From positions 1 through 21,201 of the forward strand of contig JAKCWW010010716.1 in NCBI GenBank assembly GCA_026260175.1: a DNA stretch of 21,201 nucleotides. Direction: 5' to 3'. Both the position numbers and the translations under genes were made by a program. Numbering within the stretch: the stretch's first letter is position 1; the number at the start of each line of letters is the position of its first letter. Below, piece after piece: positions 8,833 to 18,049 of the stretch. A model generated the notes under the pieces. The model saw only the letters and a program-made list of their open reading frames with translations, did not search any database and was not told the origin of the DNA. This DNA comes from Reticulitermes lucifugus (Eukaryota; Arthropoda; Insecta; Blattodea; Rhinotermitidae).

Positions 8833-9118
8833 GGGCCGGAATAGTTCATAGGTGTAGCGACTCGCTACGAACTTGACAGTCCGGGGATCGAAACCCGGTG
8901 GGGGTGAGATTTTCGGCACCCGTCCAGACCGTCCTGGGGCCCACCCATCTTCCTATAAAATGGGTACCGGGCCTCTTTCCCGGGGGTAAAGCGGCCGGGG
9001 CGTGGAGTTGACCATCCAACCTCATCTAGTGTCAGGGTTAAAGAAAGAGTAGAGCTATATCTCTACTCCCCTCTGGACCTTCATGGCCCGTTCTAAGGTG
9101 AAATTTAACTTTACTATT
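8833..9118 (+). mobile_element. tRNA-derived SINE, family B copy 2
   Basis: The head contains GTGTAGCGACTCGCTACG and a B-box GGGGATCGAAACCC at about 8882-8895, followed by GGTGGGGGTGAG. The body has CACCCGTCCAGACCGTC, a TATAAAATGGGT segment, GGGTAAAGCGGCCGGGGCGT (8985-9004) and CATCTAGTGTCAGGGTTAA. The tail ends in CTACTCCCC and TTCATGGC. It is the best-preserved family B member here and lies 64 bp after a family A SINE. Confidence 0.8.
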
Positions 9119-9453
9119 GTGAATTGAAATACGTACAGTTCGGTGTGATGTAATAATCAACGACCTAAACTTTGTGCTGTGACGTTACGTTCTTCTGTAT
9201 TTTTCGATTCTTCTTCCTGCCATTTACGTGAAGCTTAATTAAGGACAATAAAAATTTGCAATCATAATAGTTAATAATTGCTTATATCTACGAGAGTGAA
9301 ATTTCGTTGTAGATAGATTACGAATAGAGATAAAAATTGTGCGTAACACATTGTTTGTGAATCAGAAGTTACATTTTTTAAATTTTTATATTATAGACCT
9401 ATAAGGCGGATAAATATATAAAAATATCAAAATAGACTTATACCACTTTTTTT
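9119..9453. other. Unassigned intronic sequence
   Basis: AT-rich, with A/T runs near 9370-9430. Nothing recognisable was found. Confidence 0.4.
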
Positions 9454-9706
9454 CCAATGGCTCGACAGCCCCTTGGGGGCCTAGGCCGCTTCGTTGTTCG
9501 AGGCTTCACGATCACACTTGAGACACACCACACTCGGTATGACTCCTCTGGACGAGGAACCAACTCGTCGAAGAGACCTCTACCTGACAAAACACAACAC
9601 TCATAAGAGACAGACATCCATGCCCTCGGCAGGATTCGAACCCACAATCCCAGTACGCGAGCGGCCGCAGACCCATACCTTTGACCGCGCGGCCACTGGC
9701 ATCGGC
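9454..9706 (-). mobile_element. tRNA-derived SINE, family A copy 3
   Basis: On minus the element begins GCCGATGCCAGTGGCCGCGC (from 9706). This is a well-conserved A-box, followed by a B-box GGGTTCGAATCCTGCC at about 9630-9645. The body contains GCATGGATGTCTGTCTCTTA, and the end carries GGCCTAGGCCCCCAAGGGG. It keeps TTCGAA and the full pol III promoter better than the other two copies, so it is probably the youngest of the three. Confidence 0.85.
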
Positions 9707-10086
9707 AAATTATACAATACCTTTTTCAAAGAAATATAGGAGCACACCCTAATATTAGTAAAACATTCCACAATTATGTAAAATTTTTAAATACTACAAA
9801 ATTATGACCCCTGTGTATAGACATTTATTACCATGTGAGAAGAACCCTGCAGTTTGATGCTATACGTGTATTTCCCATCTTGTTACATATAAAATCCAAT
9901 ACATGTTGTGACGTTGCGACAATCAGGACCCATTTAACAGGGGTTTGAATTTAATTTCACAAATCAGAAGCACTGATGTATTTGAGACAACTATCCTGCA
10001 GATTTCCCGAAGTTTGTTCCGTTGTTCTGAAATGCAAGCTGTGGTGGATACTGTAGGAGAAGGCAAAGGTGAAACTGATTTTATGC
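9707..10086. other. Unassigned intronic sequence
   Basis: AT-rich; no gene or repeat was recognised. Confidence 0.4.
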
Positions 10087-10142
10087 GTATTCACTTACTT
10101 AACCAACGGTTGCACTGTAATAATTAATTTATCTCTCACTAG

Positions 10143-10187
10143 TACCCTACATATGTTTCGGCCCCATTGTGGCCATCATCAGGGGTA
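10143..10187 (-). ncRNA. Hammerhead ribozyme motif, core intact (left arm)
   Basis: On minus: stem I UACCC (10187-10183), then CUGAUGA (10182-10176). Stem II is GGCC/GGCC around ACAAUGG, then GAAA. Stem III has two pairs with the self-complementary loop AUAU. The GUA cleavage triplet (10150-10148) precedes stem I strand GGGUA (10147-10143). All invariant core residues are present. The layout is the same as at 5689-5732, although stem and loop sequences differ, so the two are relatives, not recent copies. Confidence 0.75.
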
Positions 10188-10408
10188 ACTTATTATATAT
10201 AAACTTCACTTTACGCTGTCCCATTGGCACTGTTAATTCATCATTGTTTTGTAGGTGTTATTATTTTACACTGAAGGTTTTTATGCACTGCACTTTTTGT
10301 AGGGTGTTAGGTTTGTTATCTATTGAGATAATAATAACACCGACAAAACAATGATGAATTAACAGTGCCAAATGGGACAGCGTAAAGTGAAGTGTATATA
10401 TAATAAGT

Positions 10409-10453
10409 TACCCCTCATGATGGCCACAATGGGGCCGAAACATATGTAGGGTA
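10409..10453 (+). pseudogene. Hammerhead motif with a broken core (right arm)
   Basis: This is the mirror copy of the motif at 10143-10187, read on +. Stem I UACCC/GGGUA, stem II GGCC/GGCC, GAAA, the AUAU loop and the GUA triplet are unchanged. Position 10416 makes the core CUCAUGA in place of CUGAUGA. The lost G (G5 in hammerhead numbering) is one of the invariant core bases, and its substitution is known to abolish activity. This arm should therefore be inactive, while the other arm should not be affected. Confidence 0.75.
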
Positions 10454-10509
10454 CTAGTGAGAGATAAATTAATTGTTATAGTGCAATCGTTGGTTAAGTG
10501 AGTGAATAC

Positions 10510-11256
10510 TAATACTAAGATGCACGGTGAACAAAAAGTAAAAATGATTTGATGCATTTGTGAGAATATTTCTTCTACCGAATGAACTGCAGCGTTAAGA
10601 AAGGCAAATTAAAACCTTACTGCAAGTTATTCTCTGGGGTATGAATAGGCTTATCGTCTGCGCCATATGAGAGCTGCTTCTTGTTTCGTCTAACCGGAAC
10701 TGAATCTGCTTCAAATAGGCTAGAAGCTTGACCCAGGTTTTCACGTTTTAGAGCGACGCGAACTTATTGTACGGTTCTATCTATAGTATCGTTTCGGGAA
10801 CGTTTGTTTTCTGAGTGAACCTTCGCACACCGATAGTACTATTCAGTGGCGACCTAATTTTTATTGCAAACTACACGCTGTCCTGTAAAATAAGCAAAAT
10901 ACGAACGTATTCGTTTTAATTTTAAACAATTTTAGGTATTCCTTGGAGAACAAAAATATACAAAATAAATATGAAGAAAATATATTTGGTTCTCTTCAGC
11001 CTCTGTTTGAAATATAACTCACGTGCCCATTTGTGAGGCTTTATTTTTGTCTGGTTCAGAACAGCTCTTTTTGGCCGTTATGGAGGACTTAATACACCGG
11101 CGCCAATTTCCTAAGGGCTAAGCATCGTTATTAATGTCGTTTAAGGCGTTTAGCTTTTTCTATACACTCTGTTAGAGCAATAGATTAATGAAAAAGACTG
11201 TCCACACAAATACAACTAATCTACAAAGAAGTAACCAGTTTTCACTCTTGTTGCAG
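10510..11256. other. End of intron 1, unassigned
   Basis: No element was recognised. The 3' end has the polypyrimidine tract and acceptor TTTCACTCTTGTTGCAG used by the exon starting at 11257. Confidence 0.5.
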
Positions 11257-11562
11257 TTCACGGAGCAGAGTATGATCGTTACACGGAGGTCGGACCGGAA
11301 AGTTTCATCAGCAGTATTTCATCAACTGAATGTCAACTTACGCTGCCAAACAAGACCGTCTGCAGTTACCAGTATGGTTCTGGCACAACGCCCACGCCTA
11401 ACGAGATATGCAAGATTCCAGGCTATTTATCTCCAAATTATGGTCCTTGTAATTTTGAGGTCAACATCAGAAGTAAAGAACAAAGTGGTGTTTACACATT
11501 AAACTACACGATGAGCAATGGAACCGGCGGAGAAGACACGTTTTATGTTTACGTACTTAGTG
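11257..11562 (+). CDS. Ig-like domain 1 exon of the secreted or surface protein (exon 2)
   Basis: The acceptor TTGCAG and donor AGTG|GTAAGA bound 306 bp (102 codons), phase 1 at both ends, and the frame stays open throughout. It encodes residues 24-125 after the signal peptide and corresponds to one whole domain. Cysteines fall at 49, 59, 75 and 88. A C-terminal half, CNFEVNIRSKEQSGVYTL at 88-105, is followed by FYVYVL. It resembles the E-F-G strands of an Ig fold (the SG-V-Y turn), but the F-strand position that normally carries Cys has Leu. N-glycosylation sequons occur at N55 (NKT), N106 (NYT) and N111 (NGT). An exon equal to a domain with 1-1 phase is typical of Ig-superfamily genes. I do not recognise an orthologue. 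A longer open frame from 11188 ignores the splice site and is in a different frame. Confidence 0.75.
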
Positions 11563-12184
11563 GTAAGAAAATACAGTTTCCTTGTATTTGTATTTCTCTA
11601 AGTTTATATATGCACTAAGAGTCTTGATTATCTATCCAACTTGTTTGAAATAATGACGTTACACAACTGATCACAGACTTCTGCCTGCTAATGCTGGCCG
11701 ATTCATTCCTTCCCATTCCAGCACTTAAGAATGCTGTGTGTAAGGTGCACAAAATAAAGGCATAATGAACATTTCCGCCTTTCATTTCGCATTTTGTGTG
11801 TCCAAAAATATTTGGCGGATTTAATAAAATATAATAATAGAATAAACTATTAACAATTTTGTAAGAATTTGATTTTGGTTCATTCTTGTCAATTATAACA
11901 CTTCCAGCCTTAAATCAACTTTATTAAACTTTTCAAAAGTGACCCATATTACGAAGAAACTGTATTGTATTCGACGTAAAGCATGTATCCCGTTGTTGTT
12001 TAGAAAGTTAATTTGAAACGTACTTCGATGTGGTAAGTACTTATAAGAATAAAAAAATCTGCCTTTTGTAGTAATAGTCCTATCCGCATACTACTATATT
12101 TAAACCAGAAGATATATATATATGCAAGAAATAAACGTCACGGCCAATAAGGTATTCAAAATAGGAGGATCGCTTTTGTAAGAT
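11563..12184. other. Start of intron 2, unassigned
   Basis: AT-rich; no element was recognised before the satellite-like array. Confidence 0.4.
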
Positions 12185-12740
12185 ATACGCCCTATGTATA
12201 CTGTACCGCAATTTGTACAGAGTAGTACATTTTGTACGCTCTGGCTTACTACGTACACTGTACTGCAATTTACGCACTGTAGTGCTCTTTTTACACTGTA
12301 GGTCACTATGTACCCTGCGTTGCACCCTTACACTCTAGTGCACTTTGTAAAGAGTAGTTTACCATTTAGGCCTACACTGTGTTGCAACATTGCACTGCAG
12401 TGCACTTCTTACAGTGTAGTTCACAAGTTATACTATGTTGCAAACATACATTCCACTGCGCTATATACACCATAGTGAATTTTGTGCACTACATGCACTA
12501 TGTACAATGTATTCCGATTTTTACACTGTAGTAAACTACGTGAACTGAACTACAATTTATTCACTGTAGTGCACTCTGTACACTGTACTCTAAATTTTAC
12601 ACTCTAGTGCACTATGCAATTTTTACAGTATAGGGCACTTTTTAAACTTCAGAGCTATTTGAACATTGTAGTACTATTTTTGCACTATTACACATTTTGC
12701 ACTGTACTGTAAGTTGTGCATTGAAATGCACTTTTTACAC
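12185..12740. repeat. Degenerate satellite-like array of near-palindromic units
   Basis: Variants of TTTTACACTGTAGTGCACT repeat roughly every 20 to 25 bp over more than 550 bp. Examples are TACACTGTACTGCAATTT, TTACACTCTAGTGCACT and GTACACTGTACTC. TACACTGTA is nearly and AGTGCACT fully self-complementary, so every unit contains two small dyads. The units are diverged and irregular in length, meaning the array is old or evolves by short slippage. Open frames on minus across it are artefacts. Confidence 0.85.
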
Positions 12741-13985
12741 TCTAGCGTAATTTATCTGCAAACATTTTACGACAAAGATGCTTGAAAATTAGCCAGTGTG
12801 ACTTAAATTGAGAAAATTTGTTTTCAAAAACTTGAAAATAATAACAGGTTGACCATGACAATCACATTGGTGTGGTGAAAAGTGTCGAATCAGTGTAAGT
12901 AGATGTGCGAGACTGGTGATACTTTACAAGCGGTATTAAAATATGCAGAGCATAATTCTTTGCAACCTTGAATTTACAAAGAAAATGGTGAATGTTTATT
13001 TAACCTCTGGCAACAGAAGTGAAAGAAACAGTTTAAGTGGAATTTCTGACGAACAATGAGATTGGGACTGGGTTTTCTCTAATTAATTCGATTTTCCCCT
13101 GTCACGATCTTTCCATTCGTGATTTTACATATCCATTCATCCATCAGTGACGCTATAAAATCTGAGCAACTGATAGCGTTGTTACATGACACACTTAAAA
13201 AAAAGAAGGTTGATTAAAATTCTTGGCGTGAACAGGTTCTTGGAAAGTTGTTTTTGGGAGAGATTGTAGGATAATATTAAAATGCGTATTCGAGACATGA
13301 ACTTGCTTATAATGTAAGGGGATATGGTCCAGTAGGTGAACTTTCGGTTTCTTTTACATTGTACAAGAAGTGTCCGTCTCATTACAGTACGTTAGTCCTT
13401 GCACTGTTTAATTCCGTAACGCAGTGTTGAAGAACCGGTATTTGTTTGCAAATGTACAAAATTTAGAGTTTTAAAATCCAGTTCGGACTGCAATTAAGAA
13501 GGTAAAACTAAACTATACACTATATGAAGTACATTTTCTGTTACTGCTTCTACACGTAGGATGTTTTATTAGAAAATTTCGAAAATTAGTTAAGGCCCTG
13601 GCAATTGCAGCAAACTTTCGCTGGCTAGTCAGTTGCCAGTATTTACCCTCTGACAGGCTGTAAAGTGTATGACGTAACAGTTACACAGCCGTGACACGAT
13701 CGCCAACACCTCGTCAGGAACAAGGGTATATCACGAGGATTTGGTTTTGAAAATCTAGCACAAATGTTATAAAGAGACGTATCCCATACCTTGTACTTCA
13801 GAAATCTTGGCACAAGGTATAAACTGATGCACAATTTTGTACTTATAATATGAAATCAGGAGAAAGAGTTAATTATGTTGCAGGAATTTGGAGTTTAAAT
13901 CAAAATAAATTTAGGAAGTGGAGGAAGCGCAGCTACGCTTTTTCGTCCTGTGGAAGGCTTCACATCCAATGGTATCTGCACCTTG
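12741..13985. other. Unassigned intron 2 sequence
   Basis: No recognisable element. Small hairpins such as ACCTTGT and ACAAGGT around 13789-13820 are noted. Part of 13900-13985 may be the very decayed 5' edge of the LINE that follows. Confidence 0.4.
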
Positions 13986-13989
13986 CCAT

Positions 13990-16108
13990 GGATCACGTTT
14001 TGCCAGCAGCACTAGTAGATTGGAATTGATACATTTAGACTACATATTTGTAAAGAAGAAAAGTGAAAGTTGTGCAGACACTGTCTGGAGCAGATATTGT
14101 CTCTGATTTCAACTTACTGGTTGCAAGATCTGCAACGATTGAAGGAAACCATAATGTTCCAAAAGTGAAAACGAAAGATGTTTGAGGGACTTACACACTC
14201 AACGACAGGAAATGCAAGATACTCTGGAAGCAAAACTCGGTAAAATCGAATGTGAAAATGGGAATATGGTGGTGCAGTACAACTATATCAAGGAATGTTA
14301 GAAACTATGGGTGATTCTGTGGGTACAGTTGAGAGGAGAGCGAGAAAACCATGGATTACACAAGAAATAATCAGTAAAATTGATGACTGAAAGAAGTGGA
14401 ATAATGTCAACGATATAAAAGAAGGAACAAGAAGAGAAGAATGAAGAACGAATTAAAAAGAGCTACAGGCAAGACTAAGAGGAACGATCTTAAGAGCATG
14501 TATGACGAGTTCATGAAATTTCAAAGAACAGGACGTTAGGATTTAATTTACAGTATATGAAGACAAGGGAACTAGGTTGGAAAGAAAATCATGGGATTAA
14601 AACCATCGAAAACTCTCATCGGAATTTAATAATAGATCAGAGGCCAGTATTGAAAATTTCGGAGAAATATATTACAGAGCTCTTTGATCGAGCCAATAGA
14701 CCAGAAAATCAGAATGTCCAACCCGAAGAGGAAGCCGATACATACCAGGAAGGTGGAAGTGGAAAAAGCCATCAAGCAGATGAGAAATAAGAAGGCTAGA
14801 GTAAATGTTAATATACCTGCAGATGTACTAAAATTGTTGGGAGAAGATGGTCTCAAACTAAGAAACAACTGATAAACAACATATATCAAACTAGAGTGGC
14901 CCAAAGATGTCACTGAGGTTAACAGTAGTTGCCTTAAATAAGAAACCAAAAGCTATAAAATGCAGGAACCCTCGCATAATCAGCCTCGTCGGGCATGCAG
15001 CAAAGATGGTAGAAGGCTTTAAAAAAATATTGAGGACGCATTTGGAAAAGATCAATTTAGATTTAGGAGAGGAAGAGGAAATAGAGATGCAATTGGGATG
15101 CTGAGAATAATGTCAGAAGGAACTTTGGACATAGATGAAGAAGTGTTTGCTTACTCCATAGACTGGCATGAGGTATTTGACCGTGTAAACTGGGCCAAAT
15201 TAATGTATAAACTAAAGCACCGTGATAGAGGCTGGCGTGAATGAAAACTGATCAGCAAACGGATCAGTACGTTAGAGTATGATTGGACGAACGGGAGGAA
15301 AAAAGTGTGAAGATTGCAAAAAAATATGCTGTTTGTCACAGAATTTTTCATCTATAGAGCGGGTATATTACCAAGAAATCTCTTGAAGGGTTTGGAGATT
15401 TCAAAATTGGGTAAATGTAATTCGCACTGTGAAATATGCAGATGATCTTGTGCTAGTGGCTAAGAAAGAAATGGTTCTACAGAGCATGATTGATAGAGTA
15501 ATTGAAATTGGCAGATGCTATGGAATGGAAATGAATGAGGAAACCCCTAAGGTAATGAGAATAACTAAACAACTATCCCAAGAGCATTTTATGCTAGATC
15601 AAAAACAACTGGAGAATGTGGAGTATTTTAGCTACCTAGACAGCCCGACAGCACGTGATGCAAGATGTACACCTGAAACCTAATCCATGATTGCCGTGGG
15701 TAAAGAGGCATTCAAAAAGAAGAAGAAGAAGAATAAGACTCCTTTCGCCAGCAAATTGAACTTACATTTAAGGAAGAAACTAGTAAAATGCTATATTTGG
15801 AGCGTAGCTTTTTATGGTGCTGAAACTTGGACACTTCGAAAAGTATAGCACAGATACCTAGAAACTTGTGAAATTGAACTTGTAGCATCTTGCTTAGGAA
15901 CTGCATTTTAAAACACGTTGTTGAAAGAATGACAGAAGGAAAGATCGAAGGGACGAAAACACGAGGAAGAAGACGTAAGCTGCTACTGTAGAACCTTAAG
16001 GAAAAGAGAAGATACTGGAATTTGAAACAGGAAACACTAAATCGCCCTGTCTGGAGAACTCGCTTTAGAAGAGGCTATGGGCCTGTCGCAAGACAGACTG
16101 CTCAATGA
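13990..16108 (+). pseudogene. Decayed non-LTR retrotransposon (APE endonuclease plus reverse transcriptase, RTE/CFDP2-like)
   Basis: The remnant covers the endonuclease C-terminus through the end of the polymerase, with many stops and frame changes. At about 14030-14130 the motifs LDYIFVKKK and GADIVSDFNLLVAR match the D-Y-I and SDH blocks of APE-type LINE endonucleases; the catalytic His is now Phe. A linker with RARKPW follows. RT blocks are FRRGRGNRDAIGMLRIMS (about 15059-15112), SIDWHEVFDRVNW (15157-15195) and KYADDLVLVAK (15432-15464), which keeps YADD. Then come ENVEYFSYL, KKLVKCYIWSVAFYGAETWT and, at the end, GYGPVARQTAQ-stop (16073-16108). A short AAG expansion sits at 15717-15735. 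Several insect copies of this kind are annotated as craniofacial development protein 2-like. It lies in the sense orientation in intron 2 and is incapable of transposition. Confidence 0.85.
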
Positions 16109-16997
16109 GTAACTGAATTTTCTACCTTGATCTCCAGGTTACATGGGATGCAAGAGACAAATGTTTAATAAGAAAAGCGGTGCGAAGCTAATGATCTTGA
16201 ATATTCTTTTTAGACGAGTGGCAATTAGCTGAGTTTTGATTACGGAGGGATCTTACCTGAAAAATTTCGGTATATTTTTGAAACGCAATTATGTATGTAT
16301 TGTGGAAATGTACAGCACAGCCACGTGTCAATTTCACACTGCATTTACGACTGCTCTATTGCTTATGCTACTTTAATTCCTCTTCTCCTTCTTTCAATAA
16401 AACAGTTCAGTATCAATTTTTATCGCTTTGCGAAAACAAATATTGTTCACACGGTATGACAGCTTATTCTTCCCGAAGTAAGGGGTGGCTTAATGACAAA
16501 CGGTTTCAGTTATTAACTTGACAAACTATTTTTACGGTTTTTATGTACGTACTTTCAGATCTTGCCTAAAACCCTAGATTCAAGTTCTGTCTCTCATTTT
16601 TTTCATTCTAAACGTTGAAGAACTTCATTTTTGTTCTTCGTAAACTGCTCTGTTGCTGGAATTAACATCTGTTAGAACATGACATTCATCCATATGTTAT
16701 ACAAAAATCTCGTTCCTACCTCAGAGTAAACACACAGAGACGCCATTACAATGACCATTCACGTATTTCTGTTCAGGGATACAATCACTGTTTATCTGAC
16801 AATTACATAAAACATGTAATTACGCTGTGCGCCCTAAGTTTAGGTTCTAAATATTAAAGCGGGTGTTACAAATATTACCTCTGTGTTTAAGAGAGTTCAA
16901 AATACCCAAATCTCTAAATTATGTTTGAAACTCGCTTTTTAATTAAGTTTATAACCGTGTAAGGTTTTTTAAATCAAATAACATTTCTCTCCTACAG
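16109..16997. other. End of intron 2, unassigned
   Basis: The first bases are likely 3' UTR of the LINE. The rest has no recognisable feature apart from the acceptor tract CATTTCTCTCCTACAG at 16982-16997. Confidence 0.45.
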
Positions 16998-17171
16998 GTG
17001 GCGTTCCTACTGGTACACTACAAGTAGTAGAAGATGAGAACATGTATCTACGATTGGAAGATTCTTTTGAAAGTAAGAGTGGTAGAAAATGTGAGATACT
17101 TTATTGGAATGGAACACATAATATTCTTTTGGATTCTTCGGAAGGTTCTTCAAATCACTGGGGAAGAGAAG
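16998..17171 (+). CDS. N-terminal half of Ig-like domain 2 (exon 3)
   Basis: The acceptor CTCCTACAG and donor GAAG|GTAATA enclose 174 bp (58 codons), phase 1 at both ends, encoding residues 126-183. It starts GGVPTGTLQVVEDENMYLRL, an A-strand-like alternation. A cysteine at 157 (GRKCEILYWNGT) carries an Ig B/C-strand-like CEILYW block, and an N-glycosylation sequon lies at N163. The domain is completed by the exon at 19859, which brings the partner Cys186. Skipping this exon would leave the reading frame intact because of the symmetrical phases. An overlapping open frame at 17034-17246 with more codons is in the wrong frame and crosses the donor. Confidence 0.7.
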
Positions 17172-17589
17172 GTAATATTTAATATTTCTGTACCAAACAG
17201 AAGATTATGTAAACGCAATGACTCGCAATTCTATGTAGCTGCTTGAATTGGCAATCTAAATGCTGTTTTTATACCAAGAAGAAAGTGAAGGGGAATTTGA
17301 AAATCTCACCGACACTAAAACAGAGATGAACGTAGTCCACATTAATTGACTATGAAGATATTTTACGATGCTTTTTTCGGTCCCAACTCCCTCACCCTTT
17401 TCGTGTAGGCCCATTAAATTTGCTGTCTTAGATTGCGAGAAAGCAGAAGCCCAAGCTGAGTCTCAATTCTCAGTTACATCGCTCAAAATCCAGTCGGGAC
17501 AGGCAGTGACTTTGTGATATACTCAAGGTGGGGACACGAGAATAAGCGTCTTCTCTTGCAAATAAAAATAAGTTAACAAGCACTTCTGA
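17172..17589. other. Start of intron 3, unassigned
   Basis: Donor-proximal sequence without a recognised element. A decayed part of the + LINE fragment may extend into its right end. Confidence 0.4.
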
Positions 17590-17870
17590 TGCCCAATAAG
17601 CCATAAGGTGCCTCATGGTCGTCAAGGCCACAGGTCCGAAAGGTAAACCGTATAAAGTCCTGAATATCTGCCTAAGCGGGCGAAAAACATTTCTCACAAA
17701 AGTATTTATCGCGGTCCTCCGCAGACAGTATCCCCCACCATTATGGAAACACGTTCGCGTGATATCCATATTGAAGCTACGTAAGCGCCCCGGGCTTACT
17801 TTAGCATATCGACCCATAATCTGCTTCACACGACTGGAAAATCTCTGAGAAAATCCGACTCGCTATGATC
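17590..17870 (+). pseudogene. Jockey-like LINE reverse transcriptase fragment, + strand
   Basis: The translation from about 17592 contains AIRCLMVVKATGPKGKPYKV, followed by FLTKVFIAVLRRQYPPPLWK, VISILK and AYRPI. These are the N-terminal RT blocks KAPGPDGIPN..., ..FPxxWKxAxVxxIxKPGK and YRPIS of Jockey-superfamily LINEs. The catalytic YADD part is missing, since the fragment stops near 17870. Substitutions such as PGPDG to TGPKG mark decay. A longer minus-strand open frame across 17470-17829 is its antisense shadow. Confidence 0.75.
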
Positions 17871-18049
17871 CTAAGGTAAAATCTTTGTCGGTTGTGTATA
17901 GTACATAAAGTTGGTTGTTCTCTATATGCAATATTGAGGATATTTACACTGCACACTCTATACAATATATACATTATGTACACGGTCTCCGCCAGTCCAG
18001 GCCTTGTGCGGCAGATCATGCCTGAAATTACCTAGCTTTGCTATAGCAG
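17871..18049. other. Junction between two LINE remnants
   Basis: No feature was recognised. AT-rich DNA with TATACAATATATACATTATG separates the two oppositely oriented LINE remnants. Confidence 0.35.

Larger units (their letters stand above)
10087..10509. mobile_element. Large palindrome bearing paired hammerhead motifs (Penelope-like terminal repeat)
   Basis: The left arm (10087-10265) and right arm (10330-10509) are near-perfect reverse complements of about 180 bp, separated by a 64 bp loop. The few differences include TAGG against TCGG, CATTGG against CATTTGG, CATCAGG against CATGAGG, and some near the outer ends. Each arm contains one hammerhead ribozyme motif, on opposite strands. Inverted terminal repeats with hammerheads are known in Penelope-like retroelements. 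A head-to-head arrangement with no coding sequence between suggests a solo or internally deleted copy, or a non-autonomous foldback. Confidence 0.8.

Noticed and set aside
1337..9706. Genuine tRNA genes suggested by GGTTCGAATCC-type boxes
   Set aside because: No position has a full cloverleaf with a matching acceptor stem; each box sits in a SINE body with dispersed copies.
12080..12325. Cys-rich open frames on minus
   Set aside because: They arise from the repeated ACACTGTA/AGTGCA units of the satellite-like array.
17034..17246. 70-codon open frame overlapping exon 3
   Set aside because: It is in another frame and crosses the donor at 17172. The phase-1 frame that joins exons 2 and 4 is also open.
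17470..17829. 119-codon open frame on minus, the second-longest in the window
   Set aside because: It is antisense to a recognisable LINE RT fragment on +, and its translation matches nothing known to me.
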